The notes under the pieces are model-generated. The model was not told where the DNA came from. It saw only the letters and a program-made list of their open reading frames with translations, and searched no databases. Positions 1 to 9,458 of a stretch of 64,000 nt of DNA are shown here, piece after piece. Positions within the stretch are counted from its first letter, which is position 1, and each line of letters starts with the position of its first letter. The DNA is from Notospermus geniculatus (Eukaryota > Nemertea > Pilidiophora > Heteronemertea > Lineidae): the NCBI GenBank assembly GCA_002633025.1, contig NMRB01001013.1, positions 1 to 64,000 on the forward strand, written 5' to 3'. The position numbers and the translations under genes are program-made.

Positions 1-28
1 CATCCGGTCTCTCTTCTTCTTTCATTGC

Positions 29-30
29 AG
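29..30 (+). other. 3' splice acceptor of the PPP1R27-like exon
   Basis: The tract ctctcttcttctttcattgcag ends at 30 and precedes the in-frame ATG at 37. It shows that the first base pairs of the window are intron and that an upstream exon, coding or 5' UTR, lies outside. Confidence 0.7.
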
Positions 31-36
31 ATCCCC

Positions 37-660
37 ATGGCACGACCAATCAAGCGACGAATCTCGTTCCCAGCAGATGCGGTGCTCCATGCTGTGGTAC
101 AGGAGGGGGACATGCTCGAACTCCTCCGCCTCCTCAACCAACACAACGAGGACATTCACATCAACCAGACCAACCACATGGGACTGACCGCACTCCATTA
201 CAGCGTCCTCAACAACAATTTGGACGCTACCAAACTACTTCTCTGCGCAGGTGCTGATGTAAATATTCAGGATTCAAACGGGTTTTCACCACTTCATGCT
301 GCAGCGGGTTGTGATTTTTTGTACATCTGTAGCATGTTGGTGACATTCGGGGCAGACGTATTTTCGCAGAACAACGAAGGAGAATACCCCGTTGATTTGT
401 GCAAAAAACAGGAAGTTGGCGAACTTCTTTTCGGGGAGATGTGCAAACAGATTCATCAGCAGATATACTGGAAATACTGGTGTGTTTACCAATTAAAAGA
501 ACTGTGGTTTTTGATGAGAAAGAAATCAAGACAGTTCAGTATTCTCTTCGGGCAATTTTTGAAATATTTGGTCGAGAGATGTGCAGAAGCTGGGTACCAT
601 ATTTATGCTCGGTACATTTTAGGTCGCTTAGGACCGCCTGCCACTGACAAGACAGAATAA
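37..660 (+). CDS. PPP1R27-like ankyrin-repeat PP1 regulatory protein, last exon
   Basis: The reading frame gives 207 residues from the ATG at 37 to TAA at 658-660. A pyrimidine tract ending in CAG at 28-30 is a good 3' splice site, so the exon starts at 31 and more coding sequence could lie to the left. Residues 7-11 read RRISF, an RVxF-type docking motif for protein phosphatase 1, followed at once by F-P-A-D, as in vertebrate PPP1R27. Two ankyrin repeats follow, about residues 48-80 (GLTALHYSVLNNNLDATKLL) and 81-113 (GFSPLHAAA...LVTFGADV), then a degenerate third repeat to about 132. By family knowledge such proteins bind and inhibit or target PP1. The C-terminal 70 residues are basic and aromatic (IYWKYWCVYQLKELWF) and have no counterpart I recognise; vertebrate PPP1R27 ends soon after the repeats. 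The PP1-binding ankyrin class is fairly secure, the exact orthology less so. Confidence 0.72.
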   Translation: MARPIKRRISFPADAVLHAVVQEGDMLELLRLLNQHNEDIHINQTNHMGLTALHYSVLNNNLDATKLLLCAGADVNIQDSNGFSPLHAAAGCDFLYICSMLVTFGADVFSQNNEGEYPVDLCKKQEVGELLFGEMCKQIHQQIYWKYWCVYQLKELWFLMRKKSRQFSILFGQFLKYLVERCAEAGYHIYARYILGRLGPPATDKTE

Positions 661-942
661 TGCTAAGGTCAGTCATAGGCCGAATTCATGTAGTTTGAGA
701 ACACTCAAGGAGACAATATTATCCAATGTATTAAAAGTAAATTTTCTAGTAACAGCCCTAGAAAAATTGATCTACAGCGTGGGATGCATGACTAGTCGAC
801 ATTTAGGCTATGAACGATTTTTAAATGTAGCCCGATCTATTAACTTCCAAGGGTCACAGCAGGCAGCCTCCAACAGACATTTTGATATGGCTATTTTTAC
901 CAAATAAATGGTATAAGGATCTAACTGTGACATACATTGCGA
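661..942. other. Probable 3' UTR or flank, no recognised feature
   Basis: This is AT-rich sequence directly after the stop codon of the PPP1R27-like gene. I see no further open frame with family resemblance and no clear repeat. Confidence 0.4.
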
Positions 943-1249
943 GAAAAGCGCCACCTGTGATCTAGTTGCTGTACCAACAGTAGCCTGAGAGCAAGCTGCC
1001 TCTCGGGTCCCTTTGAAGGGACCCTAGAGGCAGCCTGCTATTGGGCTACAAACAGTACATAATGTACTATATAGGCCTACCACTATACAACAGGTGGTGC
1101 TAGCATGAACTCATAAACTGTGGATCAAATGTTGACTGAGATGAAATTTTACTTCAAAATTGATGCCCAAGTTGGATCCTCATGCCACCAATTCTGTGTT
1201 AGTAATCACATCAATATGCACTATAAAAAGCTGCCTCTAGAGGCCCTTT
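943..1249. mobile_element. MITE family A: two copies joined end to end
   Basis: 1016-1249 is a roughly 230-bp element ending in CTGCCTCTAGAGGCCCTTT, with the inverse at its left end (AAGGGACCCTAGAGGCAG). 943-1014 is the end of a second copy in the opposite orientation, abutting at about 1015. A third copy, inverted relative to the first, is at 7826-8043 and shares the interior (for example GTTGGATCCTCATGCCACCA). There is no coding capacity. Confidence 0.8.
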
Positions 1250-1262
1250 AGGCCCCTATTAC

Positions 1263-1368
1263 ATAGAAGTATACGGTATACGAAAACGCCTGTTAACAAA
1301 GGCTTCAAATGGATTCACGACCGTGAAGCCATTGTTAACCGGCGTTTTCGTACACCGTATACTTCTAT
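1263..1368. repeat. Near-perfect hairpin, 106 bp
   Basis: The arm starting ATAGAAGTATACGGTATACG at 1263 pairs with the arm ending CCGTATACTTCTAT at 1368. The arms include AAAACGCC/GGCGTTTT and TTAACAA/TTGTTAA, with a short loop. This is a foldback or MITE hairpin. Confidence 0.8.
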
Positions 1369-1481
1369 CAGCGTTTCTGTGTGTGAATGTTCCCCTTCAT
1401 CATTGCCTGCCTAAGGTTCCCCATAAAAAGAAGGGAACACTGAAAAACGGGGAACATCGGCAGATGTTACACTGGCCGTCA
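1369..1481. repeat. Dispersed repeat with GGGGAACA motifs
   Basis: The segment shares motifs (GGGGAACA, GGCAGATGTTACACTGGC) with 34891-35060, inside another element. It looks like a fragment of the same repeat family. Confidence 0.5.
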
Positions 1482-1510
1482 GCCAGTTTCGCCGAACAAG
1501 ACTGAAGACA

Positions 1511-1653
1511 AGGCCGCGCGCACACTTCGAGCGAAACGGCGAAGCGATGCGACTTTCCATTGTCCTATAACGTTACAGGCCATTGTCATGCTTCCAGATC
1601 TTTTCACCACATCGCTTCGCTTCGCCGTTTCGCTCGCAGTCTGTGCGCGGCCT
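1511..1653. repeat. Foldback, GC-rich arms
   Basis: The left arm 1511-1552 (GCCGCGCGCACACTTCGAGC) pairs with the right arm 1608-1653 (GCTCGCAGTCTGTGCGCGGC). The arms are related in sequence to the neighbouring 1808-2193 foldback. Confidence 0.75.
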
Positions 1654-1807
1654 AAAGGCCTGAACCCACTGTCGCGTTTTCCCGCCGCGGTTTCATCACT
1701 GCCCAACAAATTATTTGTTATATTCTCGGTCCGTTGCCTTTTAACAAAGCATTTTCTCTGTTTCTGCCGCTGCGTTTTCCCGCTCGCGTCAGTGGGTTCG
1801 GGCCTTA

Positions 1808-2193
1808 AGACCGCGCGCACACTGCAAGCGAAATGGCGAAGCGAAGCGACGACAATTTCGCCAAGCGATGTGGCGAAAACCTTTAAATATCTGGAAGCAT
1901 TGGCGTGTACAAACTAAAGGCGGTGACAGACTGACGCGTAAGCAACGCTTCGGGAAGCGTTCAACCAATCAGGGAGGCGGTAACAGACAGAAACACCTAC
2001 CGATGATTGGCAGAACGCCTGCAGGACGCGCTGCCTACGCGCCAGTGTGTCACCGGCTTAAGAGCGATCACCGCTGATCGCTCTCAATTTGTACACGCCA
2101 ATGCTTCCGGAGTGTTTAAATGTTTTCGCCACATCGCTTGGCGAAATTGTCGTCGCTTCGCTTCGCCATTTCGCCTGCAGTCTACATGTGGCC
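1808..2193. mobile_element. Foldback MITE with about 105-bp terminal inverted repeats
   Basis: The arm 1808-1914 and the arm 2091-2193 are inverted copies containing GGCGAAGCGAAGCGACGACA and TGGCGAAAAC, and the arm ends of both face the centre with TTGTACACGCCAATGCTTCC. The roughly 175-bp middle is non-coding. Open frames here are by-products of the GC-rich arms. Confidence 0.8.
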
Positions 2194-2714
2194 TAACTTG
2201 CCAGTGAACATTTTGGGACAAATTCACATCAGGGTCTATTACCTCACAGAATATAGACGTACAATAATGCAAATCTGTGTAGAAATAGATCTTTATTGAA
2301 TACAGACATCACTCCCTCCTACAACAGGACATCACTGCATTTCCTATACAATACTGAATTTAAAACGCTATATCCTTTTGTACAGACGTCACCACTTTTT
2401 AATACAGGAATTTAATGAGTGAAACTGACATCAGTTGACCCTAAAGAGCAGGCAACGCTATTTACTACAGGACGGTTGGTCAATGAATAATATTTTTCTA
2501 CCAGACTGGTAAGCCTTTAACTAGAGTAATTCATAACTAGCTGAAGTCAGTGGACTTCACTATTAAACCTAGTAGTACATTGTATACATGTAGAAGGTTA
2601 ACTTCACTACACCAAGCAGGATTACACTGCATTCCACTCAGACAGGATTTGTCATCAAGCAGATTCATTAAATATCCTTTTACCAATAGCACTGCTAACT
2701 TTTTTAAGGAATTT
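2194..2714. other. Unique-looking intergenic sequence
   Basis: AT-rich, no gene and no clear repeat structure visible. It leads into the minisatellite on its right. Confidence 0.4.
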
Positions 2715-2844
2715 GATCTGCACACGAGATCCTTGTCTTGATCTCAGTGTGATACTGCAACAGATAGCACTGATCTGCACACGAGGACCTGGTCTTGATC
2801 ACTGTTCCAAAACAGATAGCACACTGATCAGCACATGAGGAACT

Positions 2845-2954
2845 GGGGCCTGTTTCATAAAGTGACTGTAAGCTAATGGTACCTTTAACGAAATGCAAAA
2901 TGCATTGGAGTTAATGATACCATTAGCTTAAAGTCACTTTATGAAACAGGCCCC
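2845..2954. mobile_element. GGCC-ended hairpin element in minisatellite
   Basis: The arm GGGGCCTGTTTCATAAAGTG pairs with CACTTTATGAAACAGGCCCC, and inner arm parts (AGCTAATGGTACC/GGTATCATTAGCT style) also pair. The flanks ACTGG (left) and CCTGG (right) match the uninterrupted unit GGACCTGGTC, consistent with a 5-bp target duplication carrying one change. Confidence 0.85.
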
Positions 2955-2997
2955 TGGTCTTGATCACAGTGTGGTACCACAACAGATACATGCAGCA

Positions 2998-3101
2998 GGG
3001 CCCATATTCATAAAACTAAGTCAAAGTGTGATACATGTACTTATCTTTTGTATTCAACAAAGGATAAGTGTCACTTAAAGTTGTTTTATGAATATGGGCC
3101 C
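2998..3101. mobile_element. GGCC-ended hairpin element in minisatellite
   Basis: The arm GGGCCCATATTCATAAAACT pairs with the right end TTTTATGAATATGGGCCC, and AAGTGTGATAC-type inner sequence pairs with the TAAGTGTCACTT region. It lies between the AGATAGCA and CTGATCTGC parts of the minisatellite unit. I see no clear target duplication. Confidence 0.8.
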
Positions 3102-3235
3102 TGAACTGCACATGAGGACCTAGACTTTATCATTGTGTGATACCAAAACAGATGTCACTGATCTACACGCAAGGACCTGGTCTTGATCACTGTGTGACAC
3201 CAAAATAGATAGCACTGATCTGCACACTAGGACCA

Positions 3236-3348
3236 GGACCCATGTTCCCGAAGCGGTCTTAGGTTAACGATGTCATTATGCTATGCATTTTTCCAGTTTT
3301 AACGACATCATTATTTAAACCTAACGACGGCTTCGGGAACATGGGCCC
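3236..3348. mobile_element. GGCC-ended hairpin element in minisatellite
   Basis: The arm CCCATGTTCCCGAAGCGGTC pairs with the right end GGCTTCGGGAACATGGGCCC. The flanks CCAGG and CCTGG fit insertion into the same GGACCTGGTC position used by the 2845-2954 element. Confidence 0.8.
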
Positions 3349-3925
3349 TGGTGTTGATCACTGACACCAAAACAGATATCTGCACACAAAGACCTGGTCT
3401 TGATCACTGTTTTATACCAAAACAGATAGCACTGATCTGCACATGAGGACCTGGTTTTGATCACAGTGTGATACTACAACAGATAGCACTGATCTGCACA
3501 CAAGGACCTGGTCTTGATCACAGTGTGATACTTCAACAGATAGCACTGATCTGCACACAAGGACTTGGTCTTGATACAGTGTGATACTTCTTGATCACTG
3601 TTTTATACCAAAACAGATAGCACTGATCTGCACATGAGGACCTGGTTTTGATCACAGTGTGATACTANATCTGCACACGAGACCTGGTCTTGATCACAGT
3701 GTGACACCAAAACAGATAGCACTGATCTGCACATGAGTACCTGGTCTTGATCACAGTGCGACACTAGAACAGATAGCACTGATCTGCACATGAGGACCTG
3801 GTCTTGATCACTGTTTTAGGCCCATACCAAAACAGATATCACCCTGATCTTGATCACAGTGTCATACCACAACAGACAGCACTGATCTGCACACGTGGAC
3901 CTGGTCTTGATCTGCCCATCGGTAC

Positions 3926-4635
3926 CTTGTCTTGATCACAAAATTTTTTTCTCCGTACGTAAGAAACATTGCTAATACCAGAGTGGGTGAAATTGACATA
4001 TGTGCTGTGGACAAAACTGGTTCATACACCAATATTACAGCACTCCTGCTTGTCGTCCTGGTAACTGACCTCCTGTCTTGAAATTGGGTGATATAGGTTT
4101 GCTGCCAATGAAATAGCAATGGAGCCATCCTATGGGAAATACTGATATTCATGAGGAATCAACTGTGAAGAAATTCAGAAAACACTTAGAATTGAAAAAC
4201 ATTACACCAGGGAATCCAAAATTAATTGGCATTATTTTCAAGGACATTTTCAACATTTGAACCCATTTTGCAGCAGACCCACACATGGTCTCACAAAATG
4301 TTGCACAAAATCAACATTTTGCAAGAGTTCAGTCATGGTTTCTGGCAAAGAAGGGTGAATATTGTTGTATATCCTTCCAAAAAATGCTGGTTAAAATAGA
4401 TGACCATATTGAGCAACAACAGACTCAACATGAAAGACCAAGTCATAGGATTCCTGCATTACAAACACGTACCCACGCGTTTCGCATGTTATCCCACTGC
4501 AAAAACAATGACATACATGTATGCTGAAACTTTTTTGTGACTGGTTTCCAAACAGATGCAAAGTACGTATACTACAGTAGACAGAGATCCTGAGTGCATC
4601 TTCCTACAGATCGTCATCCCACAATTAACCGGTTC
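3926..4635. other. Intergenic, no recognised feature
   Basis: No gene-like frame with family resemblance and no obvious inverted repeat was found. The frame of 80 codons at 4285 shows no recognisable domain and no splice context. Confidence 0.4.
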
Positions 4636-4722
4636 AAAGTGCATTTTTAACTCGACCCTGACTTCCTCTACCTACAAGGGACTACAGGGCAGAGAGCTTG
4701 GGTCGAGGTAAAAATGCACTTA
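4636..4722. repeat. Hairpin
   Basis: AAGTGCATTTTTAACTCGACCC pairs in reverse with GGGTCGAGGTAAAAATGCACTT around a loop of about 40 bp. Confidence 0.7.
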
Positions 4723-4829
4723 GACCCAGTTAGTTCTCTACTGACGAAATACTAAACCCATGCCCAATCATGTCTTTGGCTTTCTCGATATTTGCCTCAC
4801 TTACAAGACTACAAAGAAATAATCCCCCA

Positions 4830-4987
4830 GGGCTGGATTGCACAAAACTCATGTTAGCGTTAACATGATGTTAGCGCTAACATCATGTTAAATGACGTAA
4901 AATGACAATGGATTTTGACGTCACCTAACATAAAAGTTAGCGCTAACACCATGTTAGCGCTAACATGAGTTTTGTGCAACCGGCCCC
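4830..4987. mobile_element. GGCC-type hairpin with repeated TTAGCGCTAAC blocks
   Basis: The left end GGATTGCACAAAACTCATGTT pairs with the right end AACATGAGTTTTGTGCAACC. The arms carry repeated self-complementary TTAGCGCTAA boxes. The flanks CCAGG/CCAGG fit a 5-bp target duplication. A partial relative (GGCCTGTATGCATAAAGG ... CACATAACGGGGCCC) abuts at 4988-5103. Confidence 0.75.
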
Positions 4988-5103
4988 AGGCCTGTATGCA
5001 TAAAGGTGGAATAAGGGGCAGCTTATTCCAGGTATAACTTCACGTAAAGGTGGAATAAGGGAGGTAGAGCTTATTCCAGGAATAACTTCACATAACGGGG
5101 CCC

Positions 5104-6326
5104 GGGTGTCTAGTGAAATATTATACAGTGTGCATTTCCTGCATCAAAGTGTGAAGTGAGTTGACAAAGCAGCAACTGAGGATCAGCCATTCAAAAGCAA
5201 TCTATGACGTCACAGACAATTCTGAAAATCAGCATGCAAGGCCTATAATTGACTTGGGTAATATATTGAGTCAAGCATGCCTTACAGAAAATCTAATTTA
5301 CAAGTGATACACTACCCTTTCTAAATAATGATTGTTTTAGAAAAAGAAATAAACTATATGAAGACGATAACAAAGATTATCTGATTGCTACTAATCAAGT
5401 AAAATAACATTACACAATTGAACCGATGAAACAAGAGTGTCGAAAATGAGGGATCACCACACCATTACGTATGATGCAATGCACGGACTGAGTTTCATTT
5501 TTTCCCCATCCCTACAGTGCCAGAAGGACAGAAAGACAAACAGACAGACAGACAGACAAATGACACCTTCACAAGCAGTACGAGCATTACCTCATGAAGT
5601 GCGAGGTGAGATCTGATAGATTCTCAAAGTTGGAGAAAATATGTTTTTTTCGGACCGAATTCATAAAACTCTCATAACTTTATACCAAGTATGAAAATCT
5701 TTGTTAGGCTGCGAGTCCATAACAGGTTCCTCGCAAATGAACAATACTTCATGCACTCAGTAAAGTTATGAATGTTTCGCGAATACATGTAAGGGCCCTG
5801 TTCTTCAACATCATACATGTCCCCTTGAATTCATCAAAAGGCACAGAACTTAAAGTTTAGGGTTTATAGTCAAGAGCGATAGAGGTGTCATCCGACTTCA
5901 CACTTTGACCCCCGTCTATCTTGAAACCTTTCAGTGGAACTCAGATGAGCTGTTCATTCAGCGCTACAATCTGAACATTTCTAACTGGTACCATTTATAC
6001 ACCTGAGTAGAGAAAGGCCAGTAAGACTTGCCTAAAGTCTCATGATACAGTGGGATTGAGCTCGGGATTCTCTGACCATAGTCGGCGACCTGAACCACTA
6101 CACCACAGTGACTTAAATGTTAACAACTGCACCAGTATGGATTTCAGACCAAGTAGGGACTCGTAATTTACCAAAACTTGAGTAACTACCGGTAGCTACA
6201 TACATGTATTATCAAACAAGCAAACACACATATCATAATTTCTATGGCAAAATATCTAGAAGGTGGGACAGAAAATACTAATAGCAGATACCCTCTATTT
6301 TGGCATGCATCTGAATCTGGTATCAG
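5104..6326. other. Intergenic; minus-strand tRNA-like SINE scrap near 6050-6115
   Basis: Mostly featureless AT-rich sequence. At about 6050-6115 the minus strand shows a B-box-like GTTCAGGTCGCC context resembling SINE remnants elsewhere in the window, but it is degraded. A (GACA)n stretch lies near 5535-5560. Confidence 0.3.
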
Positions 6327-6519
6327 GCACGGATCCAGGAATTCTGGAAAGGGGGGGGCGCAGACCAATGCAAGTGCCGAAAGCATTTTTCTGGCATCTG
6401 ACAACGAGAAAAAGCAATCCTACATTTGACATACATATTGCAGTAGTTGTCTGGCAATATTCATGACAGAAGTTTTTTACGGTCAGTCCGTGCACCCCCT
6501 TGATCCGCGCCTGGGCATA
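6327..6519. mobile_element. MITE family B, GGATCC(A/T)GG-type ends
   Basis: The left end GGCACGGATCCAGGAATTCT, followed by a G run, mirrors the right end CCCCCTTGATCCGCGCCTG. Relatives are at 55750-55924 and, more degraded, 18434-18592. There is no coding capacity. Confidence 0.7.
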
Positions 6520-6845
6520 AAGCAGAATCACAGTCATCTACAGGTACAATCAGCCAAATGATACGTTTTCAGACTTTCATTTTCATACCGGTACTTATTT
6601 TAAAGCCCCTCTGTATTGAATTTTACAGTATTTTCAAAATGTTAGGGCAATGCAGGTACCATAGAAGTCTAATAGCCTCATAAAAGGTCCCCAAATGCTT
6701 GCCTGATACTAACTTCACAGAATCAAGACCTACATTGTAGTTTCCAGCACACACTGAAAAACTGCAGGCAGAGCTCCGAGTTTTCAGACAGAACACAGTA
6801 CATTTTACACTGCAGTAAATTAGGGGAACGTAAGTACTTTCTGAA

Positions 6846-6905
6846 TGGTAAGGTATGGGGAAAATATACGGTATGGGGAAAATATACGGTATGGGGAAAA
6901 TATAA
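6846..6905. repeat. Three tandem copies of an 18-bp unit
   Basis: TATGGGGAAAATATACGG is repeated three times with almost no change, which suggests recent slippage. Confidence 0.9.
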
Positions 6906-7490
6906 GACCACAGGACACACAAAATTTCTATACGGAGGGTGACAGACCAACACAATACATTTTTTTCACAGATGCATCAAGTTATCACTATCTGTACATA
7001 TCAGAAGAAGAAAGGTGAATGAAAAATTGGAAAAAAGTCCTCCCTTAATAGGGATTCGTATGACAATAATATCGAAGTTGTATAAAGCACCAACACACAA
7101 TATGGGTAACTAATATCAATATTTACATATAAACTCACGACCTGAATTTTCCCATCTTACCAATGATATAGGCCTACCGGTTGACACCCTTTGGTTTAAT
7201 CACTGGAACAAGGCTGAACAGTGATAGGAGACATACCGTAACTAAATCAACAGAATGATGAACTGAAATCAGTCAGTATTTGTGTGAACAGGCCGACTTA
7301 AAAATGATCGTTCATTACGTGAAGTGGGGGACTAGAGATCAAATATCATGAGCCCGCCACACGCAAAAACATTCACTTAGTACTTGGGTGTTCATCTTCA
7401 CAAAGCTGTTTATGTCTAGAAAATAATTTATATGGCACGAAAAGCTACTACAGTACAAAACAATGGGTATTTCAGATACATGTACATGTA
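6906..7490. other. Intergenic, no recognised feature
   Basis: Nothing supportable was seen on either strand. Confidence 0.4.
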
Positions 7491-7687
7491 TATGTGACGG
7501 AGTCTAGGAAAACCCGTCTGATGTCACATTTGAGAAAAGTGTTAGCGGCCTTGGTGAACCCGCACTTGTCAATAGCTGAAATGCACTTCATAACAGGTGA
7601 ACAGTAGCAGATCAATGCACAGGCAATCCGATAGCCCTTGTTGATCATTCAGTGACATCCGACAGGTTTTCCCAGAATGCTTCACAT
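7491..7687. mobile_element. MITE family C (about 197 bp)
   Basis: The end TCTAGGAAAACCCGTCTGATGTC is mirrored by GACATCCGACAGGTTTTCCC. Two further copies are at 29043-29481 (with an insertion) and 58942-59138, and they share the middle (AGATCAATGCACAGGCAATC). Confidence 0.85.
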
Positions 7688-7825
7688 ACCAGTACACCAT
7701 TAAGGCAGTAGGACAAGAACAGATGCTACTATACTCGCTAAACTCCATGAGCGAGCCCAAGAAATTTTGGTACTAGGAACAATCGGTGCCCTGCAGTGTT
7801 TGTATTCAAAATTCTCCACCTTATT

Positions 7826-8043
7826 AAAGGGCCTCTAGAGGCAGCTTTTTAGTTCATATTGATATGATTACTAACACAAAATTGGTGGCATGAGGATCCA
7901 ACTTGGGAATTATTTTTGAAGTAAAATTTCATCACTATCAACATTTGATCCACAATTCATGAGTTCTTGGTTACTAGCGCCACCTGTTGTATAGTTGCAG
8001 TACTGATAGTAGCCTAATAGCGAGCTGCCTCTAGAGGCCCTTT
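7826..8043. mobile_element. MITE family A, inverted copy
   Basis: The ends AAAGGGCCTCTAGAGGCAGC and GCTGCCTCTAGAGGCCCTTT are exact inverse repeats. The interior is the reverse complement of 1016-1249. Confidence 0.9.
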
Positions 8044-8757
8044 AAACCTATCTCCCCTGAAAACAGTGCATTGTAATTTACATCCTGACAGTACTCAATC
8101 TTCGTTTATGAGATCACGACACTTTCAACCTATCCAAAATATACGATTTACAGAAGAAGGTGGGTTTGCCAACAGTGATCAGAAATGCATATCAGAAGCT
8201 TTCTGCAAATTTTATGCTCCACATCTGCCCGTCAACAAGACATAGAAACATCATCATTAGCATTATTACAGAGAGTTTCTGGCAGAAAAGACATCAACTA
8301 ATTTCAAGTGTGTATCGAAAAATTCATTGAATAAGACGGAAGAAATGACAACACAACAAACCATGAGGGAGCCACTCCATACGCAATGGTGAATGGAGCA
8401 TCTTCCTGGTGTGTACGACCTGTGGTATGCCAGCCAACAGCCACCAAAAATACAGTAATCATAAAAGCTTGAGAAGTTGAAAAGAGTAAGACAAGAGAAT
8501 GTGGAACCCCAAACCTGACAGGTGGCGCTGCAAGAGTAAGACCTGTAAGACGTTGAGAACGTTGCGAAACAAAGCAACAGCATGACATCCTTTATTTAAA
8601 GTTTGCAACAGGGTAAAAACGTGGAATAGTTTTGCCAGTTCCCATTGCAAGTCTGCACATTAATAATAATTAATAGATATACTTTGGATGTTCTCCTGTC
8701 CCTTTCAAAGGGAGAAATGACCTAAAATGTACGTAATACAACTCCCATAAAATATTA
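8044..8757. other. Intergenic, no recognised feature
   Basis: Overlapping minus-strand frames at 8266-8650 look cysteine- and serine-rich, but I see no domain, splice context or codon bias. I treat them as chance. Confidence 0.4.
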
Positions 8758-8758
8758 C

Positions 8759-8963
8759 ATATGTGACCTGTCACAACAAAACAGTGCAAAGTCGCTCTTA
8801 GCTTGGCAGGTTGAGACCAAATGTTTGTCACTTTCAATATTGTCTGCCTGTTATGAAATCTGAAATTAAATCTATTTCTTCCATTCTCTTCTTGTGTCAT
8901 CTTAATTCGTTGTGGCTCACCTTCTGAGCGACATGTGACTGGTTTTACTGTGGAGGGTCACAT
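8759..8963. mobile_element. MITE family D (TGTGACC ends), copy 1
   Basis: The ends are ATATGTGACCTGTCACAACA and TTTACTGTGGAGGGTCACATAT, with GTCGCTCTTAGCTTGGCAGG inside. At least seven copies are in the window (8759, 8964, 15331, 15702, 41847, 51488, 58247), in two arm types. Confidence 0.85.
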
Positions 8964-9177
8964 ATGTGACCTGTCACCACTAAACCAGTGCCAAGTCGCT
9001 CTGAAGTTGGCCGGTTGAGACGAACGTTTTGTTGAATTTCAGTAGGCCTAGACTCATTGTCTGTCTTTCGTAAAATTTGAGTGATTACATTTCTTCCTTT
9101 ATCTCCAGGATTTATTTCATCCGATTTCATATCTAATCTTGTGCGACTTGATGGGTTTTGTTGTGAGGGGTCACATA
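8964..9177. mobile_element. MITE family D, copy 2, tandem with copy 1
   Basis: This is a diverged copy that begins in the same TCACATATGTGACC junction that ends copy 1. It closes with GGGGTCACATAT. It is close to the 3' end of ERO1 and may lie in its 3' UTR or flank. Confidence 0.8.
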
Positions 9178-9406
9178 TTTGAAAATGCTCAAAGCAAACT
9201 CTTGCACCAGATTGACTAAGTATCTTTATATTTCTCTCCATCTTTGCCCAGACAACAAAGTCTGAATTCAACTGCCGGTATATTACAGTGTAAATGCACG
9301 ATGTTACCGGGTAATATTTTCAGAGCTCCACTTGAGATGATGTTCACTTGTCCAGAATTCTCTCTTCTTACCTAACAGTATTACATCTCATCAACTTTCT
9401 CTAGTA

Positions 9407-9458
9407 TCAGCTCATCATCTTCCTAAATTCTTCTACGGCATGGATACTTCTTGATAAC
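9407..9458 (-). CDS. ERO1: ERO1 terminal exon
   Basis: After a long pyrimidine tract ending CTCTCAG, the exon codes [17 protein letters not shown] and stops at TGA (9409-9407). It matches the position of the family's C-terminal helix after LFNAFAR. Reading on through the donor of the preceding exon instead gives an unrelated tail (VVVQKKLF). Confidence 0.85.

Larger units (their letters stand above)
2715..3925. repeat. Minisatellite, unit about 55-60 bp, with inserted hairpins
   Basis: The unit reads roughly GATCTGCACACGAGGACCTG-GTCTTGATCACAGTGTGATA-CCAAAACAGATAGCACT and recurs about 15 times with drift. It is interrupted by three foldback elements (2845-2954, 2998-3101, 3236-3348). An undetermined base at 3668 falls in a truncated unit, so the assembly may be collapsed here. 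Open frames through it are translation artefacts of the repeat. Confidence 0.9.

Noticed and set aside
1479-2272. Overlapping frames of 60-113 codons on both strands
   Set aside because: They follow GC-rich foldback arms; no domain or codon signal.
2715-3925. CRISPR-like array
   Set aside because: The unit is a continuous drifting minisatellite without unique spacers, in an animal genome.
3603-4152. Minus-strand frames with MCRSVLSVLVSHCDQDQ repeats
   Set aside because: They are a translation of the minisatellite, including the undetermined base.
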